Source: Dirofilaria immitis (taxonomy: Eukaryota; Nematoda; Chromadorea; Rhabditida; Onchocercidae). Taken from it: 64,000 nt of DNA. Shown one piece after another: positions 1 to 11,394 of this stretch. Position numbers and translations under genes: made by a program. Location: the NCBI GenBank assembly GCA_024305405.1, contig JAKNDB010000107.1, positions 806,001 to 870,000 on the forward strand, in the 5' to 3' direction. The notes under the pieces were generated by a model. The model worked only from the letters and a program-made list of their open reading frames with translations, was not told the origin of the DNA and searched no databases. Positions within the stretch are counted from its first letter, which is position 1; each line of letters opens with the position of its first letter.

Positions 1-3000
1 TTCGTTGTTTTATATTTGTGTCTATGTTTGCATGGGCTTTTACTTGCCTGGCTTGGCACCAGTTAATTTTTGTGAAAGGAAAGTTGCGAAGCCATCGTGT
101 CCAGTACGTTTTTTGTTTTTGCATTCCGACTGAAAAATCTTCTTCGAAAATGTTTTATATGGTTCATTTCATAATTTTGAATATATTATAAATATCGCTA
201 TGAACAATTATTTTTTTAGCTACAATATAATATCACAATTCTAATTGAAGCAATTAAATCAATTCAAAAGTATATCATATTTGTAATGTCATCTAAGATA
301 CGTTGTCACTAACTCGTTGTACTATAAAACTTATATTACATTATACTTGCTTTACTTTGTAAATGAATTTTGAAACAATTCATTTGCTCATATTTCTCAT
401 AAAAATAATACTGGTTTGCTGATTCTCAAGAAATAATATTGTTTTTTAGAGTAATATAACACTTTTTGTGAATCGTTTGGATAGCGACCAAAGTGTCATA
501 CCATTTGAATATCACAGGTTAGTCCTCGCATTTTATTTTATAACTGCAAATATTTTGTTCTTAAATTAATATACACCTATGTGCATAAAGATTCTTGTAT
601 TACCTTCTAGCATATTTCAGTTTCTGATTTCTGTATTGGTAGTGAAGATGAATCGCCAGTGGAGAATCTCGGCCAAGTACTGTTTGGAGAACGAATTAGA
701 CCTAGCCCATATAAAGTATGAATCTGTTTAAACATTTTTGTAATTCATTATGTTCAGATTTCTTCGAGATGAAATTGACGAAGTGCAAAAATTGCTTAAT
801 AATTATTTCAAATTGTGTTTTTAATCTTTCCTCACTTGTTCAAAATGATTGATGATTCTTAGTTGGAGCTTCATTCGAAAAGGCATCCATGTACTGTCCG
901 CATAGAGACATATAAGATCTCTTTATATTACATAATTATACTATATATATATATATCTCTTTATATTACATAGTTATGCTATACATATAGAGTATATTTT
1001 ATAGTACTGACGGACGCTATATGCTAGCAAAGTTATTTTAAAACAATTTTTATCTATGATTTTGCAATTTTTAGATAAGCTTCAATGAACAAAGACAGTG
1101 TGAACTCTTATGTGAAAGGAAGTACGAAGATAATGATCCAGATGTCGGGAAGAAAATGTGGTTGCTTCGAAAAGGAATGAAATTAAATTATCAACATCAC
1201 TGGTACATTTTTATCAAATTATTTTTATCATTATTTGAAAGATTCATATATAAGTTGTAAGTATGACTATAACATGTGATATACTGCTGGTTAAGAAATG
1301 GTAACGTTTGTTAACATTTCAATGAATTTAGAAACCATATTCAAAGTAAGATTAAACTATTAGGAACGGCCAGTAGGATCTTAAAAAAATTTATATCGTA
1401 CGTAGTAATTTAATGTATTTAACTGAAGTATGTGTATATTAGGTAATAGGAATCTATTTTAGGATATTAGACAATATGCCAGTGACATTCTGCTTCATCA
1501 ATCAACAAAATCAGAATGTCTGTACAACCGGTTTTCCGATGGGTTGTTACGTAACGAGTGATGGTAAACCGAAAGATGCGTGCGTTTTAGATTCACGCTA
1601 CAGACAACCCGATAGCTATTACATCTTCAATCACGTGGATATCCTTATTGAGTATCGTAATATGAGTCAGGACCCCAATTTTCTAGAAGAGCATGTGGGA
1701 GGTCGAATTATTCGCATTAAGGTGCAACCACGAAGCATTAAACATGAAGCAAAAAATAAGCTTGACTGTAGAATGACTGCACAACCGTTCCCTATAAAGT
1801 CTGATGAAAAACCTGACAGCATTATCTACACGTATTCTGTATTATGGCAGGTTTGTTTTTTAAGCATTTTTTATAAAAATTGATAACAAAATTCATAGAC
1901 ATTATAAAAACTAGCTTACTAGCTTTACTTTTAAACCGAAGTTTTTATACAATTCTGATTTTTATGGTTTTATATTTCTATATAATTCCATAGCTTAAAT
2001 TATCCTAGTAAGATGCCATCATTTCTCATATACAGAAAGATTGCAGCCGACTCAAGTGAAGTGGTCTTCACGATGGGATTATATTCTGGATTCAATTCCA
2101 CATTCTAACATTCAATGGTTTTCGATCCTGAATTCACTTGTTATTGTTTTATTCCTTTCCGGAATGGTAATTCTTCTCTCGTATTAAGAAATTTATCCTT
2201 TTCATTTCGCATGAAGAACTTCCGTCTTTAATTTAAATTCAGATTGAATGGGGAGCATTTTTTCTTTTCGTCAGCATTTAGGAATTTATTGTTGAATGAA
2301 CTAAAATTTCATTCTTAATCTTTTTAATGCATATAAACTAGAAAATTTTTTTGCGGTTTAATACTAATATTACTGTCTTAGGTGGGTATGATTCTTCTTC
2401 GGACGCTACATCGCGATATCATTCGGTATAACCAGCTTGATAATGAGGTTCATTTCGTTTCGTATAAATATAATTTCAGGGATTTAAGTATATTTTATAA
2501 TTATAGCCTGTAACTACCAAATTGGAAACGTATCTATCATTACTTAAAAAAAAGCATAAGAAAGGTACATTCGGAAGTCTAATAAAAGTAACAAAATATC
2601 GTTTAAAAACATAGGCTTTATTCGCAAAACTTTTGGATTTTTATATATGTTGTATCACCGGATCGAACAAATCAGTGACAAATTATTCAGAATTTCATGT
2701 CTTTCCTGGAAATTTTCAAGAATTTGAAATGCGAAATTTAAAATTGAATTTTTTTTTGAGGAAGATACTCAGGAAGAATTTGGCTGGAAATTGGTTCACG
2801 GTGATGTCTTCCGTCCACCGCGATATGCTTTATTTCTCTCTGTGTTTGTGGGCAGTGGTTGTCAAGTGCTCTTTATGGTTGCCATCACTCTTGGTATAGA
2901 CTGACACCTTTATCTTGCATGTTTTCTAAAATATAGGCTGTATATTCTTTGCAATTGCTTAAGAAGTATCTGGTACTTTGCTGGATTTTTATATCGTCAA

Positions 3001-5469
3001 TTCTTAACTGAATTGGCATTAATGGATTTATGAATGATGAGTTTAACCCTTGAGTCTTTTCTATTTGATCTTTCTTAATCATAATTTGCTAAACTCTTCA
3101 TACCCGTCAGCAGAAAATGCACTTGAAAAAACGAATGAAAAAGTCTATTTTGTAAGGTGGATAATCAGTTTAAAATGAATATCATTGTTTTAGTATTTGC
3201 CTGTCTTGGTTTCTTATCACCGGCTAATCGTGGATCTCTAATGACCTTCGCACTCGTCTTTTATGTTCTTTTTAGTATCGTTGCTGGTTATGTCTCTGCA
3301 AGACTTTATAAAAGTAAGTCTTTTGAAATAATTTGTTCTTGTTTTCAATTCATTGTTCAAAAAGGATACTAGAATGATTTGATTGATGAAAACATTATGT
3401 TTATACAATTTTTTAAATCCATTTCCCAATTTCGAGCGCATATGCTCATGCATGTGGATCAAGCACAAATTATGTTAAAAATAACGATCATATATCAGCT
3501 GATCATTCAAACTTTCAAAAGCGCAGAAAACGTTTCAATTTTCAGCGATGAATGGTCTGGCATGGAAAACTAACGTATTGATGACGAGTTTTCTTGTCCC
3601 TGGGTATGTTTATGCTCTTTAATTTGTGCTTTTAAATGAACTATATTAATAATTTCGATGGCATGAAAATGCTGTGCTCTGTTTTTAGCATAGATTTACA
3701 GTAAAATATTTTCTTCGATGGCTTATGTAAAAGTAAAAGGTACTTTGTTGCAGAATCGTGTTTGCAGTGTTCTTCATCTCAAATCTGTTGCTATGGGCAA
3801 AAGGTTCATCGGCAGCAGTACCTTTTGGCACACTTGTTGTGCTTTTATTCCTTTGGCTTTTGTCTCTATACCTCTAACTTTTACTGGATCCTATTTTGGC
3901 TTCAAAAAACGTGTAAGAAAAAAGCTTGATGATTTTTCGAATCATTGTCTTGTTAATTTCTAAGAATACTGACTAAGATGCTAAGACAAATCTTTCGTCC
4001 ATAGAATAGCCTTTTCGAAATGGTCTTATTCATATTGTTCTCTAGTAATTCTTTTTCGCATCTTAGTTTTGCAAATCTATAAGTCATGAAAACTTCTAAT
4101 AAATTAGATTATTGGGTAAATTTTTCGGATACTTAATATTGAAAATCCTTGACCATTGAACTAAAATGTATTAAAATTCTATTTAACAAGATAAGTGCTT
4201 CAACACTGTCAAATTCTGAAAAATTGAGAAAATCCCTTCTTATTAGCCGAAAAAGCATTCTATTCATTTTGTTTTCGTCTTTCAGCCAATCGAGCATCCA
4301 GTACGCACAAATCAGATTCCGCGACAAGTGCCAGATCAATCACTCTACACGAAACCAATTGCAGGAATGCTTATGGGTGGTATCCTTCCATTTGGATGCA
4401 TTTTTATTCAACTTTTCTTTATTCTCAATAGTATTTGGTGAGTTTTGCTATGAATTTTCTCGTTGCATCAAAACTTGCTTGTTTATTTTGAGCTTGTCAA
4501 ATTCAGAATATTGAAAGGCATACTTTTGACTACATTCGTGAAATATCTCACTAAGAAATTCTCTCCATCGATATAGATTTGGAAGCTGATATTACTAAAA
4601 AAATCTTTTTTCCCATTTTATACTATAGCAGTTTTAGTTTTTTCAGGTTGTTTTTTAGAAACACTTTAAATACGTCTGGTATTTTGTTACAGGGCCCATC
4701 AAACGTATTACATGTTTGGTTTCTCTTCCTTGTGTTCTTGATTCTGTTCATAACATGCAGCGAAGCTACAGTGCTTCTTTGCTACTTCCATTTATGTGCT
4801 GAGGTAAAACTGAATTGTTTTTATTAATTTCCAAATATTATTTATACTTGCATAATTCAAAAGGTAGGTTTCTAAATGAAATGAAATTTGGAGGAAGGCT
4901 ATGGAAGTTCAATTTAAAAATTTGATTTTTCTAGATTGGAGCTTGGCACGGAATGCATAATAGATCCCATTTGGTTATAAAATTTAGAAATGTGTCATTT
5001 TAACTGTGGTATTTGATGGAATGAAAATTCAGAAGTCGTGAGAGTTTAATATGTTTTTAAACACAAAAATTGGATTTTACATTTTTCAGGATTATCACTG
5101 GTGGTGGCGATCATTCTTGACTTCAGGCTTTACGGCAGTATATCTTTTGTCTATTGTATTCATTACTTTATCGCGAAGCTAACTATAACAGGCACTGTAT
5201 CAACGATTCTCTATTTCTCATATACTTTCATCATTGTCTTCATGTTCTTTTTGGCAACTGGTACTTTTTACTATATTGTGAATCTTTGCGGTTTGGTGTC
5301 TGAGATTCAAATTCAGGGCATCTTTTCTCTTTTTTGAAAATTATAAGATACGTATGAAACAAGTAATGTTTTCTTTATTTGCTTATCGTATATAATTTTA
5401 GGAGCAGTTGGATTCTTGTCAGCATTCTTTTTCGTAGAAAAAATATACGGATCTGTAAAAGTGGATTGA
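1..5469 (+). CDS. TM9SF2: TM9SF2-like nonaspanin (transmembrane 9 superfamily), 5' end cut by window
   Basis: Multi-pass endomembrane/Golgi protein of the nonaspanin family. I see exons at 1-103, 450-517, 621-715, 1075-1202, 1463-1850, 2047-2166, 2382-2447, 2761-2893, 3194-3313, 3546-3603, 3754-3912, 4286-4437, 4693-4803, 5090-5260 and 5402-5469, about 646 residues (human TM9SF2 is about 663). The first exon holds the end of a hydrophobic signal peptide followed by [13 protein letters not shown]. Other family signatures are [87 protein letters not shown] and [18 protein letters not shown]. The protein ends SVKVD, matching the family's C-terminal KxD Golgi-retention signal. A poly(A) signal lies at 5522-5527. 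Four apparent one-base frameshifts sit in T runs at 621-623, 3858-3861, 4720-4722 and 5145-5148; all splice sites are otherwise usable. Identity is very secure; whether the frameshifts are real is not. Confidence 0.95.
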
Positions 5470-5973
5470 TATGATCTCCAAAAAAACAAGAGATTGCTAT
5501 CGCGATTGGAGGAATTCTGATAATAAATATTCATTTGGAGTTTTCATAAAATATAAATCATACTTTCAATTGTTTTCATCGGAAATAACGAAAGTAGCGT
5601 ATAGTCAAATGTGAGTGGAATTGATTTTAAAAATTATATGATAAATTTTATGGAGTTAACATCTTCCTCTTGTTTTTCTCCTGAATAAATGTAAAGAATT
5701 CAGGTTGAATTTGTTGAATTATTTTTCGCTTTCTTTATTTTCTAAAAATGGATTTTTTAAGAAGAGGAGTATACAAAGTCTTTGTTGTTACTTTTTGTAA
5801 CTTTATGAAGTTAAGACAGTTTTTTCTAATATATTTTTTCAAACCAATTGATTATGCTTACTGCTCTCATCGTATTATTTGATGAAGAAATATGGACTGT
5901 TCTGTTTCTTATGACATAAGGTCATGCACCTTTACATAATTTATACATTGGAGAAATTGACAAAAATAATTGG

Positions 5974-6093
5974 CTTTTAGATTCATACGACAAAGCAGAA
6001 TATTCTATCTTTATCAGAATCTTAAGATTCATGATAAATTTACTTTGTTCTATTTTTTCTCTTTTAAATTCATACGACAAAGCAGAATATTCT
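5974..6093. repeat. 33-bp direct repeat pair, 87 bp apart
   Basis: A segment containing ATTCATACGACAAAGCAGAA at about 5981-6000 recurs at 6068-6087. The copies (5974-6006 and 6061-6093) differ at one position. The 87-bp spacing suggests a short local duplication whose spacer has diverged. Confidence 0.85.
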
Positions 6094-6368
6094 GTCCCTA
6101 CTGCCTTTTCCAAAAGCTTTTCGCATTCTCTAAAGTTTCATTCTTGGGAAAGTCTGCTAAATTTGAGATTAAATTGAATTGTTTAATACACGATAGTTTC
6201 GCCAATTCTCATTTATTTTTATTTTTCATTTTTCATTTGCGAATGAAAGCTTTCAGTGTTTTGATTTGAGAGATCAAATTTAATTTTGATGAAGAAAATT
6301 AATGTAATGTTCCTTGCACTCAAGGATCGAGAACGTTCATGTTCTGTTGCTATAAATTTCATCTGTGT

Positions 6369-6430
6369 TTGCGTGTATGTATATGTATACATGAATGAAT
6401 GTATGTATGTATGTACATATTTGTACGTAC
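6369..6430. repeat. degenerate TGTA/TATG microsatellite
   Basis: Runs of TGTATGTATG-type tetranucleotides interrupted by TGAATGAATG and TACGTACATA. Simple-sequence DNA with no coding sense. Confidence 0.8.
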
Positions 6431-7935
6431 ATATTCATAGCTTTAATCATTTGGGATATTAGCATTTATGTATGTCCTGAATGCAAGAATATTCTCCAAT
6501 ATAATATGTGATTTATGGCAAAAAATCGGTAAAAGTTTTATAAATCCAGCCAAAAAAAAAAATCATCGAAGATCGGAGCTTATACTATGTTTACAATTTA
6601 TGGCATTATTTTTTTATTGCTTTCATTCTTTTATAATTATCCGTTTGAGTGTTTAATAAATTGCAAGAAAGTTCTATTATTTGAAAGGATATATGTTACA
6701 TTTCCTAAACTATTGCATAAGTACATATGATATGTACAACTGTCAATTTTGCATTATTATTTAAATTTCTGTGATTTGAATTTTAATTGTATGCGAAGAA
6801 AAGAAAAAAAATTTACCTTTGTTTTCTTGTTGTTTATAATATCACATTGTATAGCTATAATATTGTCTGCAATATTTTTCTTCATTTGGCGTTCAATATT
6901 TTCTGGGATTCTCTGCGAGGCAAAGATGGCAAATTAATGTGATGATCTGAATATTAGAGAAAGCATTTTTCAAACCCTTTTTTTTTTTTTCATCTATTTG
7001 TTCTAAATTCATTTCATATTTTCTATTTGTTATTCTGCAGAAAAAACCGAACTTCCAAGCACATTATAATCTATTATTTTCAGAGTAAAAATCTTGAATG
7101 TAATATTTTTGAAAATTCAAATTAGATAAAAAATCATATAATCTACAATTCTTTATTTGAATTCTTGCAAGATTTACAGTAAGTAAACGCATATTCGATT
7201 CTATCAAAAATCATCGTTTGTTAAATTTTCAAATTTTCGCTATCACTCTTGAAAAGAATATAGCAATAAAGATGAATTGATAATTGATTCATTTTTTTCT
7301 CGAGAATAATCATTCTTTATGGGTAGAATGGCCAGGAAGGAGTTCAAATCCTTATATTATATTCGAGAAATTATAAAAAAAACAGCTTATATTTGAGAAA
7401 TTATACATGCGATACGATCAATTGCTTTCTGCGAAAATGTTACAGAAACATAAGTTATAAAAATATTTCATATATGTATGCTTAGAAGTTCATTTCGAGT
7501 CGCTGCGAACTTCTGTAATAACATTGACGCAATAATGACAATTAATTTCGCTTTCATATTATTTTTTTCCATTAAAATTAAAAAAATCGCAACGGAATTT
7601 TAGAAAAGTTTCGTCATTGCAAAAATATTTAATATTCAAAATTCGGAAATTAAAATATTTCAGTTAAATTAAATAATCAAAAAGGAATAATTTAGTATAA
7701 ATTATTCGAAAAGTTTATTACATCGAAATTGGCGTAATCTGTAAAGATATAATATAAATATAATATAGAAATTTGCATATAATTGATAAATAGTTGAATC
7801 AATCAGTCATTTGACTTAAAATATGTAAAATGCATAAAATATCGAAATAATAAACTTCAAGTCATGCTTGATACTCTATCAAATTGAAATTAGCAAGATG
7901 ATTGATACAGAAGATATTAGCATCAACATATACGT

Positions 7936-8098
7936 AGTTAAATTTTCAATCAAATATTCGTTCCATATTTTCTTTTATTTAGTTCTAAAGTCAATGAATG
8001 TATGATCAAAAATTTCAGTTAAATTTTTAATCAAATATTCGTTCCATATTTTCTTTTATTTAGTTCTAAAGTCAATGAATGTTATGATCAAAAATTTC
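7936..8098. repeat. 81-bp tandem duplication
   Basis: Two adjacent copies start at 7936 and 8017, each beginning AGTTAAATTTT and ending near GATCAAAAATTTCA. They differ by one C/T change and one extra T, so the duplication appears recent. It lies in non-coding DNA. Confidence 0.9.
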
Positions 8099-8175
8099 AA
8101 CCTGAAATAGTTGATTAATGTTAACATTTTTAGAATAAGCTGATAATTCATTCTCATATATTAATTATATAAAAA

Positions 8176-8217
8176 TCATAGCTTTAAACCTAAAACTCAT
8201 AGCTTTAAACCTAAACC
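8176..8217. repeat. 21-bp tandem repeat, two copies
   Basis: The unit TCATAGCTTTAAACCTAAAA(C) occurs at 8176-8196 and again at 8197-8217 with one difference. Non-coding. Confidence 0.85.
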
Positions 8218-8316
8218 CGTATCGATATTTTCAAGAATAAAACAAAAAAAAAACTTGCACTACCAAGAATCTGAGAAAATATGAATATGATTTGAAAAAC
8301 ATACATTTGCGCCTTG

Positions 8317-8340
8317 CTTATCAGAAACGCTTACTGATAA
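8317..8340. promoter_or_regulatory. inverted pair of extended GATA sites
   Basis: CTTATCAG at 8317-8324 and ACTGATAA at 8333-8340 face each other over 8 bp. ACTGATAA is the extended site preferred by nematode intestinal GATA factors (established for ELT-2). Position about 3 kb upstream of the GATA gene makes autoregulation a reasonable inference. Confidence 0.5.
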
Positions 8341-8610
8341 ATTTCATATGACGTGTTTTCTCGTATCTTCAATGTTTTGCATTTATTTCTATCAAGTCTT
8401 TTTCATACACATAATTATCCCTCTTGAAATTCTTTTAACATAACAAATTGTTTTTGATACGAAATGATAACTGATTAATTTTGATAGTAATGTAATTTGA
8501 TGAAGAGAAATATTAGTGCCTTATTGAATGTATTATATTATGAGTTCCTATGCATTTGCATTGTTTACATTATAACATACTAAATCTTATCAAGTACCAT
8601 TTGCTTGCTA

Positions 8611-8619
8611 ACTGATAAG
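8611..8619 (+). promoter_or_regulatory. perfect extended GATA site ACTGATAAG
   Basis: ACTGATAAG matches the extended intestinal GATA consensus exactly. It is part of the cluster upstream of the GATA gene. Binding is inferred. Confidence 0.45.
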
Positions 8620-8740
8620 ACCAACTAACATATCAGAAGGGAAAGACGAGAGAAATGTTTGCTATATTTGCTCGTTTAAAAGACAGTAATGTTTTGGTAC
8701 TAAATGTTAAACAACGTAGTTTTCATTGAAATATAATTTG

Positions 8741-8762
8741 GTGATAAGTTAGTGATAAGTTA
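8741..8762 (+). promoter_or_regulatory. 11-bp direct repeat GTGATAAGTTA, two GATA sites
   Basis: GTGATAAGTTA occurs twice head-to-tail at 8741-8751 and 8752-8762, placing two TGATAAG cores one helical turn apart on the same face of the DNA. This arrangement fits cooperative binding, which is inference. Confidence 0.55.
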
Positions 8763-9819
8763 ATTTAAATGAAATATTACGAAAAAAAAAAGATTATATA
8801 TTTCATTTAAATATAATTTTAAAAACTGAAAACATTATACATCATCTCCGGAAATATATTATAAAATGTTGAGCAAGTTATTCAAAGTTTGATAAATCGG
8901 TTGATTTTTTTTTTTAAAGATTTTCCACATCCATTACTTACTGATAGATATAATTCTTACTTTGTGATTATAAATTGATCATCATGAGAAGATGAAATTT
9001 CAAATAGATATAAAAACTTTTCTACCAAACATAAGTCAATCATTTATTATTTTAGTATAGTAGTAATGTAGTTTGAGATATTTTAGCCTTATTTAAATAT
9101 TGCAATGTTAAATGATAGAGTTATTGATTGGTTATGTGTAAATTCCTGAAAGTTTAGTCAATTGCATTATTTAGTGATATGATAAATTCATCAGAAATAA
9201 ACAGATTCAGGTCAAAAATATTATGTCAAGAAAGAAATAGACAATTTTATTTGAAAATTTATGGGGAAAAGAAAATTCAATTTTTAAGACCATTTTTTTA
9301 CAGAATGCAAACATTGAAGTGCAAAAATAGCATGTATGCATGCATGCAAAACTGCCATTAATATTAGTATTGTTATTATTACTATATTACTCTTTTATCA
9401 ACATAGCAAGCAATGGTTGATGAAACATTCTCAATATTCTTTAATCTGTAATTGGACCGATAGCTTAATCTAAGTTTGGAATCCACACGAATAGAAGTTG
9501 CAAACAATGAATTATTCAAATTCGTCGAATTTCTATTCAATATTGAATATTACGAAATCAAACTGGAAACTATCTGATTAGTACAAGTAAATCTATAAAT
9601 TATTTTTAAATACGAAATGTTCGATGAGATAAAAATTCCTTATAGATGCTATTCTTAATGTTGGATTCAATAAACAGCATAGTTAGAGAAGTTGAAAAAT
9701 AATTTATTCGTTGCGAAGATGGAAGAAATTTTTAAAAAAAAATGATAAAATAGAAAGCAACAGAGTGAGAAGTGCTCGAATGCGATAAAATGATTCGAGA
9801 ATGGAAAAGTGAGCGACTT

Positions 9820-9912
9820 TTATCAGTGGTGATATGTAATGGTTAATGGGAAAGGTGATAGATATCTTTTGCAGTTGATGATAATCATTTCGGTACTACT
9901 GATAGGTTATCA
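9820..9912. promoter_or_regulatory. GATA sites, including an inverted pair
   Basis: TTATCAGT at 9820-9827 is the reverse of ACTGATAA. ACTGATAG at 9898-9905 is followed by TTATCA at 9907-9912, an inverted pair. Same upstream cluster of the GATA gene. Confidence 0.45.
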
Positions 9913-10976
9913 TTAACAATAATAATACATAAATATACACATATTATGTAGAATTTGATAAAGATGATTGTGGACTGATTGGTAAGATGAAAAGCGATTA
10001 TTTAACATAACAGTAAACAAATGTTGCTTTTATCATAAAATGCTATGCGATAGATAATCTTTTTGGGATTTCAGATTTATACGGAATTTTTTCTTTATAA
10101 ATGTTGAAAGTTTTGAATACTGGCATTTCATTTTTTCAAATATATATTTGATCAATTTGATTATTGATAAGTCGAGAATGTTATCAAATACAGTCGAGAA
10201 AAACTTGAATAATGTGAATGAATGAATTATTTTAAATTCAACGAGACTAGAGGAAGAGTGGGCAAGTGAATATCTAATTACGGAAATAAAGAATGATCTC
10301 GACATTCACAATTCTAAATTTATATCTTTTTAAAATCTATTTTTTTTTTTACTGGAAAATTTACTAATATAAAAGTTGTGTCACATTTGTGCTTCGATAG
10401 CTCACGAAATGAGAGCACTCTATATATTGGTTACGGTAGCAAAGTCATCAAATCAAACTTCCTTTTCCACCTGTCCTACGCCTCTTCTTCATTCGTCGTT
10501 TTCACTATTAGTTGTTTCGATCATTTTGCTATCGTTCAATCTTTCGGAAGCTTCTAACTAAAATTACCGTTTATTTTTCCATTCTCGATTATTTCTCGAT
10601 TGCCTAATTATTATTTAACACTTATAATTTTAGAAATCCTTCACGCTTAAATGTGATTTTATATCATTTATTTCCTAAGATTTTTGTATTTATTTATATG
10701 AAAAAATAAATGTATAAAAAAATTTTTGTTAATATATTGGTGATAAAACATATACAAACAGCTATCAGATGCATATAATCACAATAGCTCTGAATAGTTT
10801 TCATTATCAATGAAATCATAAATTATCATATCATTCTTAAGTTGATTTAGTTTTGCTGATAAATTACGATAGGATAATATTACTTATTATGATAGTTCAA
10901 TGTTTAAGAATAAATGATTAATAACTTTGCTATTTCGAGAAAACTTAAAACGAATATAAACAATAAATTAGATGAA

Positions 10977-11054
10977 ATCAACTTAATCAAATTGAAGCAT
11001 GTTATCATCTGATAGATCAACTTAATCAAACTGAAGCATATTATCATTTGATAG
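10977..11054. promoter_or_regulatory. 39-bp tandem repeat, each unit carrying an inverted GATA pair
   Basis: Two head-to-tail 39-bp units (10977-11015 and 11016-11054) differ at three positions. Each starts ATCAACTTAATCAAA and ends with TTATCA, a short spacer and TGATAG, an inverted pair of GATA cores. The array lies 340 bp before the start codon of the GATA gene at 11395. The three differences leave all four cores intact, which hints at function. Confidence 0.6.
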
Positions 11055-11394
11055 ATATTTTTCTTTTGCCCTTAATTATTAGATGATTCGTCAAATTAAA
11101 ATTAATTTATTCGACAAGAATTTAGTTGGACATTTAATGATAGAATTTATTCAATCATAAATAAGCTTTTCGAAAGATATTCAAATGATAGATACTTCGA
11201 GCTATTTTCTAATATTAAGTTATTTTGAAATGCTCTAATAAATATACATAAAATCATTTGATGTAACAGAAGAAAATATGCATCCCATATATTTAACATC
11301 TTTAAGCTATTACTTGAAAAAAATTATCAACAGATATTTAACTATATTTTTTTTTTTTGAGAAAACTACAAATTCTCGAGAAAAAGGGAATAAA

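Larger units (their letters stand above)
5470..11394. other. intergenic region between the TM9SF2 and GATA-factor genes
   Basis: No conserved coding sequence was found; the short open frames here have low-complexity translations without splice context. The stretch holds the TM9SF2 3' end, several short tandem or spaced duplications, a TATG-type microsatellite, and in its right half many GATA-factor sites, listed separately. It is the likely promoter/enhancer of the GATA gene on its right. Confidence 0.6.

Noticed and set aside
3754..5260. RNA editing by U insertion/deletion, or programmed ribosomal frameshifting, to explain the T-run frame breaks
   Set aside because: Such editing is known in kinetoplastid mitochondria, not nematode nuclear genes, and there are no slippery-site plus pseudoknot patterns; the same breaks occur in A runs of unrelated genes, which fits base-calling error better.
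1..5469. TM9SF2 as a pseudogene
   Set aside because: All splice sites, family motifs and the terminal KxD are retained; only single-base homopolymer changes break the frame.
7321..7360. tRNA-like GTTCAAATCC box
   Set aside because: No matching acceptor stem, D-arm or anticodon arm at the right distances.
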